64,000 nucleotides of DNA from Ligustrum vulgare (taxonomy: Eukaryota > Streptophyta > Magnoliopsida > Lamiales > Oleaceae): positions 97,008,925 through 97,072,924 of the forward strand of contig OY743168.1 of the NCBI GenBank assembly GCA_963555705.1, given 5' to 3'. Positions within the stretch are counted from its first letter, which is position 1. Every line of letters begins with the position of its first letter. Positions 22,936 to 34,548 of this stretch are shown here, one piece after another. The position numbers were made by a program, and so were the translations under genes. A model generated the notes under the pieces. It searched no databases. It saw only the letters and a program-made list of their open reading frames with translations, and was not told the DNA's origin.

Positions 22936-23635
22936 TGATAACTTCTGGTATCATTTGATGAAGTATCAAATAACAATAATATCACCATGTATATAGGTTA
23001 AACAATAATAATATCACCACGTATATATGTTGACAACATCCTCTAATATGTTAGAATTAACCAACAATTGAGGTGTTTCTGAAATAATGTAAAATATGAA
23101 TATATGTAAAGTATTCTATATATTCAATTGCTAAACCGGCCATATAGGCGGTGTCAACATAATGAAATAATTAAACCAGCCATATAGGCGGAATCGAAAT
23201 AATGAAATAATTAAACTGATACATAATGAAATAATTACCTTTCATGAGTGAGCGAGTCGTATCTTCAAATCCAGTCAAGGTATTCATAATAGTCCAATCC
23301 GTTACGATAATGAGTCATCTCCAGTTAAGGTATAAATCCAGTCCATAAAACTCAATCCATCATGGTATGGCAACTATTATGTTACTTTTAAATCTTTTAA
23401 TTTATCGTATTGATTACATAGTAGTGTTAAATAATTTAGAATATATATTTTATTAACACTTATCATCATATCATTAATAATGATTAATCAATTTCGTTAA
23501 ATCACGATTAATATATTTTACCGTATCATTAAGGGCAAAATCGTCCATATTTTAATATATTGATCATATGGATAAATCAAAACCGTCAATAGGTTTGAAA
23601 TTTAATTTAGAACAAACTTACTTTTGGTCCGAAGT
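22936..23635. other. Interior of the LTR element, no gene
   Basis: AT-rich. The phrase GGTAA.GATAACTTCTGGTATCATT continues just after the LOG stop as a degenerate repeat of its own 3' end. CCGGCCATATAGGCGG / CCAGCCATATAGGCGG recurs at about 23135 and 23177. No ORF is supported. Confidence 0.5.
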
Positions 23636-24238
23636 TCAAAATCTCGCCGGAATTTCCGTAAAAATAGTTTTTACGACGCCGCCACGTTCGACTACCGGAA
23701 AATGTTCAAAACTGCACCAAACAGAAAAGTAAGACCATAGAAAAATCAACAACGTCGAAATGAACAAACTTCCTGTTGACATCATCGCCGGAATCTCTGT
23801 CACGCGCCTCGTCGACGTCTGCGCGTGGTCCTCACGTGCCTCACGCGCCGATGACTCCGCCGTCGACACGCGCCGGTGCCGGAGAATCGTCCTGTCGCCG
23901 TCGTCATGTATCTGTTGTCTGATCGTCATTTGGATTTATGGTTTGGCGTGAATTTGCGTTGAAAATTTAGGTTTTTTCAACTTTTCTTCTCCGGTCGATA
24001 TCTTCTGTTTCAGCCGTCGGATTATCTCCAAATTTCAGGCGAGGCTTCTCCCTGACAAATTCGTTCTGATGGCGCTGGCTGATCTTCGATCGGATATCTG
24101 GATTGGTCGGAATCATTCTTTTCAGTTCGAGAGAAAATGAAATATTGATTAGTAATAATCAGGTTTTTGATACAGAGGTTCATCATTTAGATGCAACTGT
24201 AGAGCATACTCCCATTATTACTCAATTGGCTAGAGACT
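23636..24238 (-). other. 5' leader of the LOG-carrying element
   Basis: GC-richer block adjacent to the right LTR on the 5' side of the element. 23975-24130 matches 9945-10110 in the leader of the copia element with many substitutions. Short frames on both strands (23636-23929 minus, 23760-23951 plus) are shadows of this composition. The plus-strand LPVDIIAGI phrase vaguely recalls an F-box start, but nothing further supports it. Confidence 0.55.
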
Positions 24239-24250
24239 CGTGCTGATAAC
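24239..24250 (-). promoter_or_regulatory. Primer-binding-site-like sequence
   Basis: On the element strand GTTATCAGCACG starts one base after the 5' LTR. This word is frequent next to plant copia LTRs (from memory) and sets the orientation as minus. Confidence 0.65.
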
Positions 24251-24251
24251 G

Positions 24252-24440
24252 TGTTGTAAAACAATAGAGAATATAGAGAGAATCAGAGAGAATTTCTTAT
24301 TCTTAATATTTCATAATGAATATAGGCCCCTATTTATAGGAGGGGACAATGGCATAATCGTAATATATAAATTTTACAGGGGCATAATGGTAATTTTTCA
24401 ATCAAAAATCTTTCCTACCTACGCCTAACTTTTCCTAACA
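24252..24440 (-). repeat. 5' LTR of the LOG-carrying element
   Basis: 189 bp, TG...CA, matching 18581-18793 apart from a 24-bp duplication in the left copy and three substitutions. Flanked on the right by CTGAC. Confidence 0.92.
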
Positions 24441-24529
24441 CTGACCAACTTGATGTCAATAGTCGATTTGATTCCATTGGGGTCACCCCCAAACCCCTTT
24501 AAGGTCCTGTTTGTTGAATATTGGTTAAT

Positions 24530-25030
24530 AAATCGAGAATTGAAATCGATCAAAGTGACTTCGTGTCGACTTCGGCCAAATACTCAAAAGCTCGACTCAT
24601 CCGTTTAGGCAAAATTGTTTGCCACTTCGCCGCTTCGGGACGTACAAACGGGGATTGACCTGCCCGATCAGGTAGCGAGGGTCGAGGGGGCAGCGCCTAA
24701 ATCATTTCATTTGTTTTGATTTTCCTTCATTTCATCCTTGGAGTACATAAGCCTAAATTTGGTTCGTTGTACTTGTGTTTTGGAGTGCTACAAACATAAG
24801 TGTAGCCGTTGTATCTTGGGAGTCGATTGCCGGAATCCGTAGGCACCGTTGCGGGGCAAATTTGATTTAAGGACAAAGAGTCCAACTCTTGTCTCGGCTT
24901 TGCCCCTACTTTCCTTCTTCTTCTTGTTTGTGTTTTCTTTGCCGTTACTCTATCTAATTTTCGGCACGAATTTACAAACCATCATTATACTTATTTTGAC
25001 GTCACTATTCACAAAATTCCTCCAACACTG
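24530..25030. repeat. Right arm of the long imperfect inverted repeat
   Basis: Inverted match to 16985-18060: AAGTGACTTCGTGTCGACTT (24555), CCACTTCGCCGCTTCGGG (24622), TGACCTGCCCGATCAGG (24656), CTTGTGTTTTGGAGTGCTAC (24773), GTTGTATCTTGGGAGTCGATT (part, 24807), GTCTCGGCTTTGCC (24891) and GTTACTCTATCTAATTTTCGG (part, 24943). Identity fades beyond about 25030. Confidence 0.75.
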
Positions 25031-25567
25031 TTTCATCCCTATCCTTAAAAATTTAGAGTGCCCTTAATTTATTGTTTCTAGTTTTTAGTTTTACAAAATA
25101 CTGAAAACATGTTTGATCTATTATTTCTCAATATTTATTTTCGAAAATAAAATGTATTTTTGACATTTTGCATGTTTTCAGTTAAATTATGGAAATGCTC
25201 AAAACATGAAAAACAAATGTTTAAATAAAAATTAATTTAAATAAAGTTTTAAAATTTTAGAGTTTATAAATAAATATATAAAATTTTAACAAATGAATCT
25301 TAAAAAAAAAATTAAAAAAAGTATAAAATTACAAAAAATTGAAAAAAAACTAAATTAGTTCAACTCTTAATAACTATTTACATAAAAATTATAAAATAAT
25401 ATTTAAACGAACAAAAATAAATTTCTCTCTGTCTACGTCATTAACTTTTAAGTTTATTTCCTATTTTTTAAACTTAATTTTTTTTTTATTTTTAATTTTA
25501 CATTTGTAGCGAGAAGAAAATATTATAAGATTCATCAACTTTAGAATTTCTTATTACTTAAAAAAAA
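25031..25567. other. AT-rich spacer
   Basis: Homopolymeric A and T runs; no ORF or element boundary seen. Confidence 0.5.
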
Positions 25568-27101
25568 CTAGTAATCGCACCCGTCCAATGCACGGAATAT
25601 ATGATTGAAAATTATTTATTAAATAAGTTGTAATAATACAATGCTCGATAAAAATAACACAATGAACAAAAATAATAATAATAACTTGCATACACAAATT
25701 GTGGATAATTTAGACTTTATTTGTTAAAAGTTTTATGTTTAAAACATGTTTTTTAATGTTTTCGAGGTAAAATATGTGGTTGAAAAATAGAGAGAGAAAA
25801 TGTGAGTGGTTAAAAGTGGTTTGGATAATTGTGTTATTTAAAAACTTGTTTTTTATAATGAATTTCCTTTCTCCTTATAAGATTTTTACTTGCATACTTC
25901 TTTTAACAGTTAATTGTTCATTCTTTAGTTTCTTTAGTTTATTTATTCGTATAGAATTGATTTTTCAAAAATAATTTATTTTTAATGTTCATTCATAACC
26001 ACACATTATTTAAAAACTAATTTTCATAATTGTACATACTACTTTTTAACCACACATTCTAAAAAAAGAAAATCACTTTTCAAGTTTCATTATCAACGAC
26101 TCAATTAAAGGATTTGAAAATTATTTTATTTTTTATACCACTTTCATTCACTTTCAACCATATATTTAAAACTATTTTAATCTATAATCTCTATCAAATA
26201 TATTCTTATTCAATGATTTCCAATGCAACATGATATTTTATTTTTCACTGAGTAATAAAAAGGGTCATGCTACCGAGAAAAAAAATTGTGCATATTAAAT
26301 AAACATGTTGACCATATTTTATTTTTAAATAGAATGAGTTTGCTAACAAATTATATTTTTATTCTTTATAGAATTTAATGAATTAATTATTAAAATTTAT
26401 AGTATATATTTTACAAATTTTAATTTAAATCTATAAAATTAATCCAATAAAAAAATCTATAAAATTAAAAATAGATAAATGAACAAAATGACTAAATTAA
26501 TAAAATAATTTCAAAATGACCAAAGAGTTTTCGACGATTTAATTGAATTTACTTAGATATATCGGATATCTATTAATTCTTTTAATTTGATAAGAAAAAA
26601 AATCCTAAATAAATCATTTATGTCAAATTGAATTTAGGTAAGAAAGGATATGTATCATTTTATGACTTAAATAAGATAAATTAAAAGATTGGATATTGAA
26701 AAAACTAAAATGTATAAGTTAAAATTTTTACCTTTATTATTTGAGACAATTTCACGAATAATATATTTAGAATTTACTCTCATTTGTTAGCTTGTATTAA
26801 ATCTCTCATTGAGACCTTGAATTTGAAACTCATATTGTATATTTTTCGACTTCAAAATATTACATAATTATCAGAAGAATAAAAATAATATACAATTTGA
26901 CCTTTTTATAGATGTTTTATTTTTCACAAATCAATAAATCATTTATTACATGTCACCGATAATTAATTTTGCATTAATTGAGCTTTCCTAATTCAGTTAT
27001 TAAAATAATTAATAAAATTACAGAGTTTCCTAAAATGGTAGGTAAAAATAACGGGAATCTATGTACGGACTTATGCGATGGCTATGTTGTTATTATCTAT
27101 A
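25568..27101 (-). mobile_element. Helitron-like element A
   Basis: On the minus strand the left boundary reads a GC-rich hairpin-like CCGTGCATTGGACGGGTGCG followed by ATTACTAG and then T, the CTAG|T terminus of Helitrons. The same terminal block recurs at 27102, and the rightmost ~800 bp (26287-27090) are homologous to 31785-32430, the distal end of element B. No Rep/helicase ORF is present, so it is non-autonomous. The 5' TC terminus is not clearly resolved. Confidence 0.55.
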
Positions 27102-28275
27102 CTAGTAACGCACTCGTGCGATGTATGAAAAATATAATTGACAATTATTTATTGAATAAGTTGTAAAAGTACAATGCTCAACATAAATTTTGCATTCATA
27201 TATAATGAAAAATACTTTAAAAAAAGTAAAATATAGAATTGCGACTTGCATATTTCTTTTAATAGTTAATTATTCATTCTCTAATTTTCTTAGTCTATTT
27301 AGACGAAGTCAGATATGGATATTTGACTTATTTTATACCTTACAATTTTGATTTGATGATGAAGTCGAGCTTACGGTTTTTAAATTTCTAAAAGTTGTAA
27401 TGTTTACAATTTTCAAATCGTAAAATGAAATAAAGAGACTAAAAATCATTTACAAAATTAATTTATCGACTCCTCGTATAACACTATAAAAAATTTTACT
27501 ATCTTAATGCAATAATTGATATTTAAATATATTAAAAAAATATTTCATTTCATTACATGTAAAAAAGCAAATACATTACGAACAAAATTTACAGACATTT
27601 AAAAAATAAAAATTGCTCAAACTTAAATTGTAGCGTCCCGAGTTCCGTATACCCGGTTCACTACGTCATTTTCTGTCTAAATTTTTCGAATAATATTTTT
27701 GCGGAAGAAATAATTGAAATTCATTTTTTGGCAACATTAAATAAACTCTAATGGCCGATAAAATTGAAAACATTTATGAAACCATTTGAAATAGTAAATC
27801 GAACCATTAATATTGTAAAGAAATTGCCAATGTCATAATTTCTCAAATAAATGAACTTCTCTAAATTATTCGATGTTTGGAAAATACGGAAATCATTAAC
27901 GTCAAACTTTCAACCGTTTAACGATTATTGCCACCATCATTCATTGCTCGCCACCGTCTCCGAAATCTGCAAAACTGTTAAGGGTGAGTATTTCATGGGG
28001 GAAATACTCAGTAGACTCATCGCAAATTAATTTAATTTATAAGATGATTAAACACATAAATCCCGGCTCTTTATAAAACGGGCATTGATAGAGCTTCTTT
28101 ATAAAACGGCTCTTGATAAAACTCATATTGTGCATTACAGCACGGGACATATTTTGCAAATCATAGGCTCTTTGAAAATAGCTCTTTGAAAACAGCTCTT
28201 TGAAAACCATATACTTATAAAAACATTTTAATTATGCCAAGCATAATTTCTTTTGAAAGCATAACATAAGATAGG

Positions 28276-28600
28276 ATTGAAATCCTCATAAACATAAGGA
28301 GACACAAGAACTTTACCGAACTTAGGTGGCAAGAATTCTTATGCAGTAAAATCATAATAACAGTAAGTATACCAAAACATAATTCTTGAAATTCATAGGG
28401 ATCATTTCCATCATAACATAAGATAGGATCGAAATCCTCATAAACATATGAGACAGGAATTTTACCGAACTTAGGTGGTAAATCCTCATAAACATATGGA
28501 AACATAGGAATTTTACCGAACTTCGTGGCAAATCCTCATAAACTTATGGAGACACAAGAATTTTACCGAACTTAGGTGGTAAGAATTCTTATGTGCATAG
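28276..28600. repeat. Tandem repeat, about 55-65-bp unit
   Basis: The phrase AAATCCTCATAAAC.TATGGAGACA, then GGAATTTTACCGAACTTAGG TGG (with variants), recurs from about 28278, 28432, 28483 and 28526. The unit is degenerate and some copies are longer. It lies within the solo-LTR-like element. Confidence 0.7.
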
Positions 28601-28914
28601 CAATGATCCAAAACATATAAAACATTATCGTAAAAACATAGGGTATACTTACTTTTCATAAAAACATAAGGTATATTTACCTTTCATAAAACATACTTAA
28701 TTTTCTTGAAAATTGACTTTCACAAGTCACATGACATTTATATGAAATCATAATTTAAATCAATTAATAAGTGCGAGTCTACCTCAAATCCGACGAGTGC
28801 AAAGTTGAGCGGGAATGACTTCAATTTCTTTAAATTCTCCGTACGCTTCGTCTTAACCAATAAGTCACTTTAGTCTATCGAATATATAGTTCAAAATGAT
28901 AAATTATAATTTGA

Positions 28915-29245
28915 AGACTAAAATTGATGTTTTGAAAGTTGATTGACTAAAATGAATACTTTTGAAAGTTCAGGGACTAAAATAGATATTTTGAAAGTTG
29001 AGGGATTAAAATGAATACTTTGAAACTTGGGCTTAAAATCAAATAAAGTAAATCAGCAAGGACTGAATTGATCAGATTTTTAAAATGAAAGGGCTGATTA
29101 AAATCATTTAAAACTTTGGGACTGAAATGGATAACTTTAAAAGTTGGGGACTGATTTGAAAAACCTTTAAAGTGAAAGAGGCTGATTTGAAACATTTTAA
29201 AACATAGGGACTGAATTGAAAGGCTTTAAAACTTCAGGGACTAAA
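28915..29245. repeat. Short tandem array, about 30-bp unit
   Basis: Variants of GGGACTAAAATGGATA followed by .TTTGAAAGTTGA repeat about ten times, diverging by substitution. Open frames here on the minus strand are by-products of the repeat. Confidence 0.7.
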
Positions 29246-29264
29246 CTGCAGATTCTGAAAATTA

Positions 29265-29560
29265 ATATAATATATCAGATCTTTATCTTCTCTCTCTCTC
29301 ACAACTCGTTCACGATCAACAGAGAGGAGAGAAAGGCGAAAGATAGAGAGAAGAAAATGGCGATCGGCTGTGTTCGGTCCGAACGGTGATTTCGCCGGCG
29401 CAACACCGGCGCTGGGTACGGGGAGTGGCGATGGTGCAATTAGGATAGTTTCTGGGCTGATTTGGGGGCGATTTAAGGTGAAACCGAAGCTAGGGTTCGC
29501 GGTTCTTCCGGCGAAGGGAGCGGCGCTTGAGGTAAGTAATTGGCTCCATTGATTCTTGGG
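29265..29560 (+). promoter_or_regulatory. Promoter/leader-like block in the solo-LTR-like element
   Basis: AATATAATATATCAG (29262-29276) is followed by a CT-rich patch and a GA-rich leader, ATGGCGATCGG at 29357, a GC-rich stretch, and a splice-donor-like GAGGTAAGTAAT at about 29530. This could be the transcription start of the LTR or a captured host 5' exon. No coding frame continues through it. Confidence 0.35.
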
Positions 29561-31184
29561 TTTTGATTTTGGTTTTGGGTGAGGATTTGGATTTGATTTG
29601 TTGGGGATTGAAGTTTGGGTAGTGGCGGTGGTGTCTGGTGGTGGAGATGATTTCTTGAATTGAGCAGTGAATTGGTTGTAGGCTGGAACCTGGTTAGTGG
29701 TGGTTGAGTTTTCTGCGATTTGATATTGAAGGAAAAGTTGTGAATTGCAGAGGATGGTGATTGAATTGGAAATGGCTTTCGGCTATGCAGGTGCTGAGAT
29801 GATGATGTTTATATATATTGTATTGTGGAATCTAGGTATATGGAAGTGTGAGTTGTGCCATGTGTATTGAAATGAAGATGGGGTAGATTCATAAATGAGT
29901 TGGAATGAGTAGGCAGTTGCTCCATTATTAAAGATGGAGGTGGAGTTTGGCTTGTAAATGAGGTGGGGTTGATGATGATAATGATGAAGATGCTGATGTT
30001 TCAAAGAAAAAGAGAAAAATAAGAAACATGATTAAGGGAATATGCTTTGATAATAGTCGTGTGATGATTGCAGAGGAATTGATACTGGAGTTGCTGAAAC
30101 CATGGTTTGGTAGAGAGGTCAACTTGGGTTGATGGAGATGGTGCAGTGTAGCGGTTGAACTGTGGTTTTATGAATTGGCTGTGAATTGATTTCTTGGAAG
30201 TGTGACAGAGTCATGTGATGATGATGATGATTGGTGGTGCTGCAGGGGTGGTGACGATTGTCTAGTGATGGTGGCTGCAAATGGTTTGAAGAGTGCTGGT
30301 TGCCGGTTTGTGATCTGTGTGATGGTTGTATTGTTATAAGGATGGAAAAGACTGATTGGGTGAAGGTAGTATACTGAAAGCTATAGCTTTCGGCGTTAAG
30401 ATGCTGAGGATAATTGTTTAATTAGTGTTGGTGGGTGATTAATGAGGTGGAAAGGAGATGGTGTTGGGACAAAATGATGATGGAGGAGTGGAAAAGAAAA
30501 GTAGAAAGGGGAAGCTATCATGGGGAATAATTTTGTTTAAATGATGAATTTGGTGTAAAGATGAAAACGTGGATGAAATTAGGTTTAGGATAATTAACTA
30601 AAAATTTGACTACTTTGATTTGAAAATGTATTTAAAACTGATATATTTTGGACTGAAAAATACATTTGAGAATAAACAAATTTTGAAATAAAATTGAAAT
30701 ATGTATTTGGACTTGAAATAATTTGAATAAGGATCATTGGGATATTTTAATAAATTTGGAATTCAAAATGATTTTGAAAATAATACTTTGAATAAATAAT
30801 TAAAATAACATAATTTTAGAAATTCGGATTTTAATTTAAAATCGAACAAATTCGATATTTCTTGACTTGGCTAGACGAATCCGTCGCGGCATTAATTTCA
30901 AAACAATGAGTGAAATAGTAGCGACACAATTTTCTAAATATTAAAAATAATTATAATTTTGCGTAAAAATTCTGAGTCGCTACATAAATTAAATGTTGCA
31001 ATTTGTTAAACTTACACATGACAAACTTATACGCGTCCTATATTTAAATGAATGTAATAAATAAATAATATGCAATACAAATTTTAATTTCATTGAATGA
31101 ATATTACAATATCATTAACTTTGCATACAAAAAATCATCTATAAATCTCAATTTATGAATGAGAGTTTAATCCATAAGACATAA

Positions 31185-31662
31185 GAGCATCTCTAATGTA
31201 TTCCGTGAATTGGGAAAATACACATAAGACGTCAGTAAATAAACGAAATATGATAAAAATTCATCTCCAATGCACAACGTGGCGCTAAAAAAAATAGATA
31301 TTGTGGGGTGGAGCGTCTACATCTAGACGCTCTGTGAGACATGCTGACTCTGCATTAACTTATATTTTTTAATTATTTAATTATAATAAATAAGGACGTT
31401 GTCAATCAGGTTTTATAATACAAATTATTTCCATTTGAACTCTTTATACAGAGAGAAATCCTTTAGATAAGACTCAATTTATGCATAGTAATTAATTTTA
31501 AATTTAAATAAAAAATGTCACATAATCAATATTATTTAAATGTAGAAGGAACCATTGGAGAGTAAATTTTTTACTTCTTCGTCTATTCATTCACGCTCTC
31601 TAAAAATCCGTCTATTTTATTGTCATATCAGCCACAATCCATGGAGTGCATTGGAGATGCTC
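31185..31662. mobile_element. MITE with GAGCATCTCTAATG ends, TAA duplication
   Basis: 478 bp. Terminal inverted repeats GAGCATCTCTAATG and CATTGGAGATGCTC are flanked by TAA (31182-31184 and 31663-31665), as in PIF/Harbinger elements. No ORF. It lies inside Helitron-like element B. Confidence 0.85.
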
Positions 31663-32434
31663 TAAGAGACTTTATCACTTATTTGTATAGAATTGATTAT
31701 TCGAAGAAAAAAAAATTCAATGTTCATTCTCAAACAAATATTCTTTAAAACTCATTTTCTACAATTGTCATACTATTTTTGTACATGCTAAATAAACGTG
31801 TTGACCATATTCTTTTTTTTAAATATAATGATTTTGCTAACACTTTCTATGTTACAAGTTTAACCAATGAGTTTATCGGAATCTAAAATTGTAGAAAATT
31901 AAATGATTTAATTGAATTTATTTAAAAAGATCGAATATTTATTATTTCTTTCAATTTGATAAGAAAAGGATTCAAAATTAATCATTTAGGTCAAGTTGAA
32001 TTTAGGTAAGAAATTATATGTATCATTTTAGGACATAAATGAGATAAATTAAAAGGATTTGGTGTTGGAAAAAGTAAAAAGTATTTGTAAAACTTTTACA
32101 TTTAGTATTTAAGACGATTTTAAGAATGATATGTTTAGAGTTTGCTCTCATTTCTTAATTTGTATTAAACTTCTCGTTGAGATCTTGGATTTGACACCCA
32201 TATTGCATATTTTTCGACTTCAAAATAATGCAATAATTATCAAGAGAAAAAAATCTATAATTTGATTTTTTATATATATATTTTTTCTCACTAATCCATA
32301 AATCATTTATTACATGCATTAATTGAACTTTCCTAATTCATGTATTAAAATACATTGATAAAAATAAAAAATTTCTTAAAATGACATGTGAAAACGGACG
32401 GGAAACTATGTGCGTAAAATGGTGACAGTTATCC

Positions 32435-32438
<4 letters not shown>

Positions 32439-32486
<48 letters not shown>
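32439..32486. repeat. (AT)n microsatellite
   Basis: Uninterrupted AT dinucleotide run of nearly 50 bases at the distal end of Helitron-like element B. Confidence 0.95.
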
Positions 32487-32487
<1 letters not shown>

Positions 32488-32488
32488 A

Positions 32489-33954
32489 TTAAAATAAGAT
32501 TAAGATTAAGATATGATATTAACATATAGGTATTTTACTAAATAATAAAATTTCATAGAGAAAAAATGTTATAAAGTAAATTTTCAATATTCCTAACTAA
32601 ACATAATTTTCTAGTTTTCTGATTGAAGAATAACTTTTCAAAATGACAAATCAAATATATTATTAGCAATCTTAAAACAAACACTCAAAATAGGAAAATG
32701 AAAATTAACTCCCAGCATTGAAACTCAAATCAAATTATCAAAAGGACCATATTTTTCTCAAATTTATTTTGAACCACATATTTTTAGGGATCCACAAATT
32801 TTCAATCGAACATTTCTTCAATTTTTCCAAAATCTATTAAAGATTAATTTTGTAATTAACCCAAAGAGGGAATAGTCGAGCCAACAAGACATCCAATTTT
32901 GTAAACAAATAAGGCTGACCACGACTGGACAATGTGGCTAACTTTACATCTCCAGTCACAAGTCATAACAAAAGCATGAATTTATTTTTTATTTTTTATC
33001 ATGATCAACTTGTCCATATTTAACGTAGGATGATTGTCGAAAAAGTTTGTTTACCTTTATTTAAAGTTTCAGGGTATTGACTGAGGACCCAACTAATTAT
33101 ACTTTATGTCAAGAAGACAAATTCGTGACCTCAGAGTCTCAGACAAAATGGAAGGCTTTTCCTGGTCTGAATGGTGTGGAATAGAGATAATTACTCCCCC
33201 TCCCCTGTTGATTTGCTTCTGGCTTGTCTCGACATAATTTTTTTTTTTTTTTTTTAAATTTTTTAATTTTTGAGATTTATGGTTAAAATGTAGAAAAAAT
33301 TATGTTATTACGTTAAACGTATAAAATTATTTTATTAGGAGAATATGTGATAGAAAACAAGTTTTAAAGAATATGTACCAAACATGAATATAATCTATTT
33401 TTATTTACACTTCCCAAGAGGTGCAAATAATATCTATCAAAATTTTATCCAACGATGAATTGATATCTCACGTCGTCGGTGCTTAACATAAAATGAACGC
33501 TCATTAGATCATTCGTATTTTTCTCTAACAATACACTCTTTACGTGTAAATTATCGTGCGAAACTCTCTAGATAATCTATCGGCCGGTTAATTTATGCTG
33601 AAATGTAATGATTTTTCTATTCATCTAAACTAAAGCTAAATTCTATATATATTATACGTACATACATACATAAAAAAATCATAAAATAATATTTGATAAT
33701 AAAGAGAATCTACTAAAAGTTTAAAAAGCTGGACTATAACTTTTTTCAAAATATAATCTGATAATAACAGTAGCAGTTTTACTATTATGACGTATAAATT
33801 ATATATACATACATTACAACTAGGGTTGATCAACATGATTCTATTTGGACGATTTTGAACTATTTTCAAATCAAATCATTTTATTTCAAAACAAACATTT
33901 TATGCAATTTGAAACCACGATTTTAGCGACATAAATAACATCTTTGAAATAAAT
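32489..33954. other. AT-rich spacer without a gene
   Basis: No ORF with a recognisable domain on either strand. A T-run lies at about 33239-33255. The region ends at the ATTAT target duplication of the gypsy element. Confidence 0.55.
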
Positions 33955-33959
33955 ATTAT

Positions 33960-34547
33960 TGATGAGCATCGATTACGCTTATTCTCGAGCATGACCATAA
34001 GGAAACCCCGAGCATCACCAGTTCTCCCGCATGACATTCGAAATGGCCCCGGGGAAGTTTTATGCCCCGAGGATTATATGACCCCCGAGGACATTCATCG
34101 CATACTGGGGGGAAAATGGTAGTCGGGGTTCTGCCTGTTCGAGGCTTGTGCTCGCACCAGTTCTGGGACCCTCCATCTGACGTGGAGTAACTATTTTCTA
34201 CAAATACTAGAAGTTATATCTCAATCCAACATCTGATAACACAACCCCCTAAAAATCAGGAGGATGATTCCCAATAGGACTCATGCAGCGAAGGTATTTT
34301 AGTTCAATTATAACTTGTCTAGATATCTCTATAAATACTCACCTCTCAGTTATAATTCAGGTACACAATTCTTATTTTTCCAGTTTATAGCCTCTTGCAT
34401 AAATCTTATTCCACTTTACTGACTTAAGCATCGGAGGGGCGACGAGGACATACCTCCTCGCCTTTATTGCAGGTATTCGGAGCACAAGTTCGTGCCAGTC
34501 TGTTGCTCGAGCTCGGAATATCTGAGGTACAATTTTTTGCATCATCA
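33960..34547 (+). repeat. gypsy 5' LTR
   Basis: 588 bp. A TATA-type word TATAAATA at 34330-34337 (also at 43540-43547 in the other LTR) is the likely promoter core. Four substitutions separate it from the 3' LTR (around 34030, 34217, 34277 and 34410). Confidence 0.95.
34330..34337 (+). promoter_or_regulatory. LTR TATA box
   Basis: TATAAATA within TCTCTATAAATACTCACC, about 210 bases before the LTR end, suited to start a genomic transcript in the LTR. Confidence 0.6.
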
Positions 34548-34548
34548 T

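Larger units (their letters stand above)
18581..24440 (-). mobile_element. Non-autonomous LTR retrotransposon carrying antisense LOG cargo
   Basis: LTRs 18581-18793 and 24252-24440 start TGTTGTAAAAC and end CCTAACA. The perfect 5-bp duplication CTGAC flanks the element (18576-18580, 24441-24445). On the minus strand a primer-binding-like GTTATCAGCACG follows the right LTR and a purine tract AAGGGGGAG precedes the left LTR, so the element reads right to left. The 5.4-kb interior has no gag, protease, integrase or RT motif in any frame I could read. Instead it holds a leader (24250-23640), two plus-strand ORFs (LOG and a zinc-ribbon-like ORF) and a long 3' region with repeated motifs. It resembles a large retrotransposon derivative dependent on a copia partner. 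Confidence 0.88.
27629..30984. mobile_element. Solo-LTR-like element, 3.36 kb, with TAAAT duplication
   Basis: Begins TGTAGCGTCCCGAG and ends CTGAGTCGCTACA, which are inverted copies of each other with TG/CA ends. The 5-bp duplication TAAAT flanks it (27624-27628 and 30985-30989). No internal coding region, PBS or second LTR is seen, so a solo LTR of a large Ty3/gypsy family is most likely; an unusual TIR transposon is the alternative. It contains two tandem arrays and a gene-leader-like block near 29265-29545. Confidence 0.75.
27102..32488 (-). mobile_element. Helitron-like element B with nested insertions
   Basis: Minus-strand 3' end: CATCGCACGAGTGCGTTACTAG then T (27101-27127), matching element A over about 100 bp (AATTATTTATTGAATAAGTTGTAA is shared in part). 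The distal part (31785-32430) matches element A's distal part (GTTGACCATATT, GCATTAATTGA.CTTTCCTAATTCA). A candidate 5' end A|TCTTATATAT lies at 32487-32489 beside an AT microsatellite. Nested inside are a TG..CA element (27629-30984) and a MITE (31185-31662). No transposase ORF was found. Confidence 0.5.

Noticed and set aside
23760..23951. Plus-strand ORF beginning MNKLPVDIIAGI, reminiscent of an F-box start
   Set aside because: Similarity stops after about ten residues and the region is the 5' leader of an LTR element read antisense.
28215..28505. 96-codon minus-strand ORF with repeated YVYEDF-like phrases
   Set aside because: It is a translation of the ~60-bp tandem repeat, not an independent protein.
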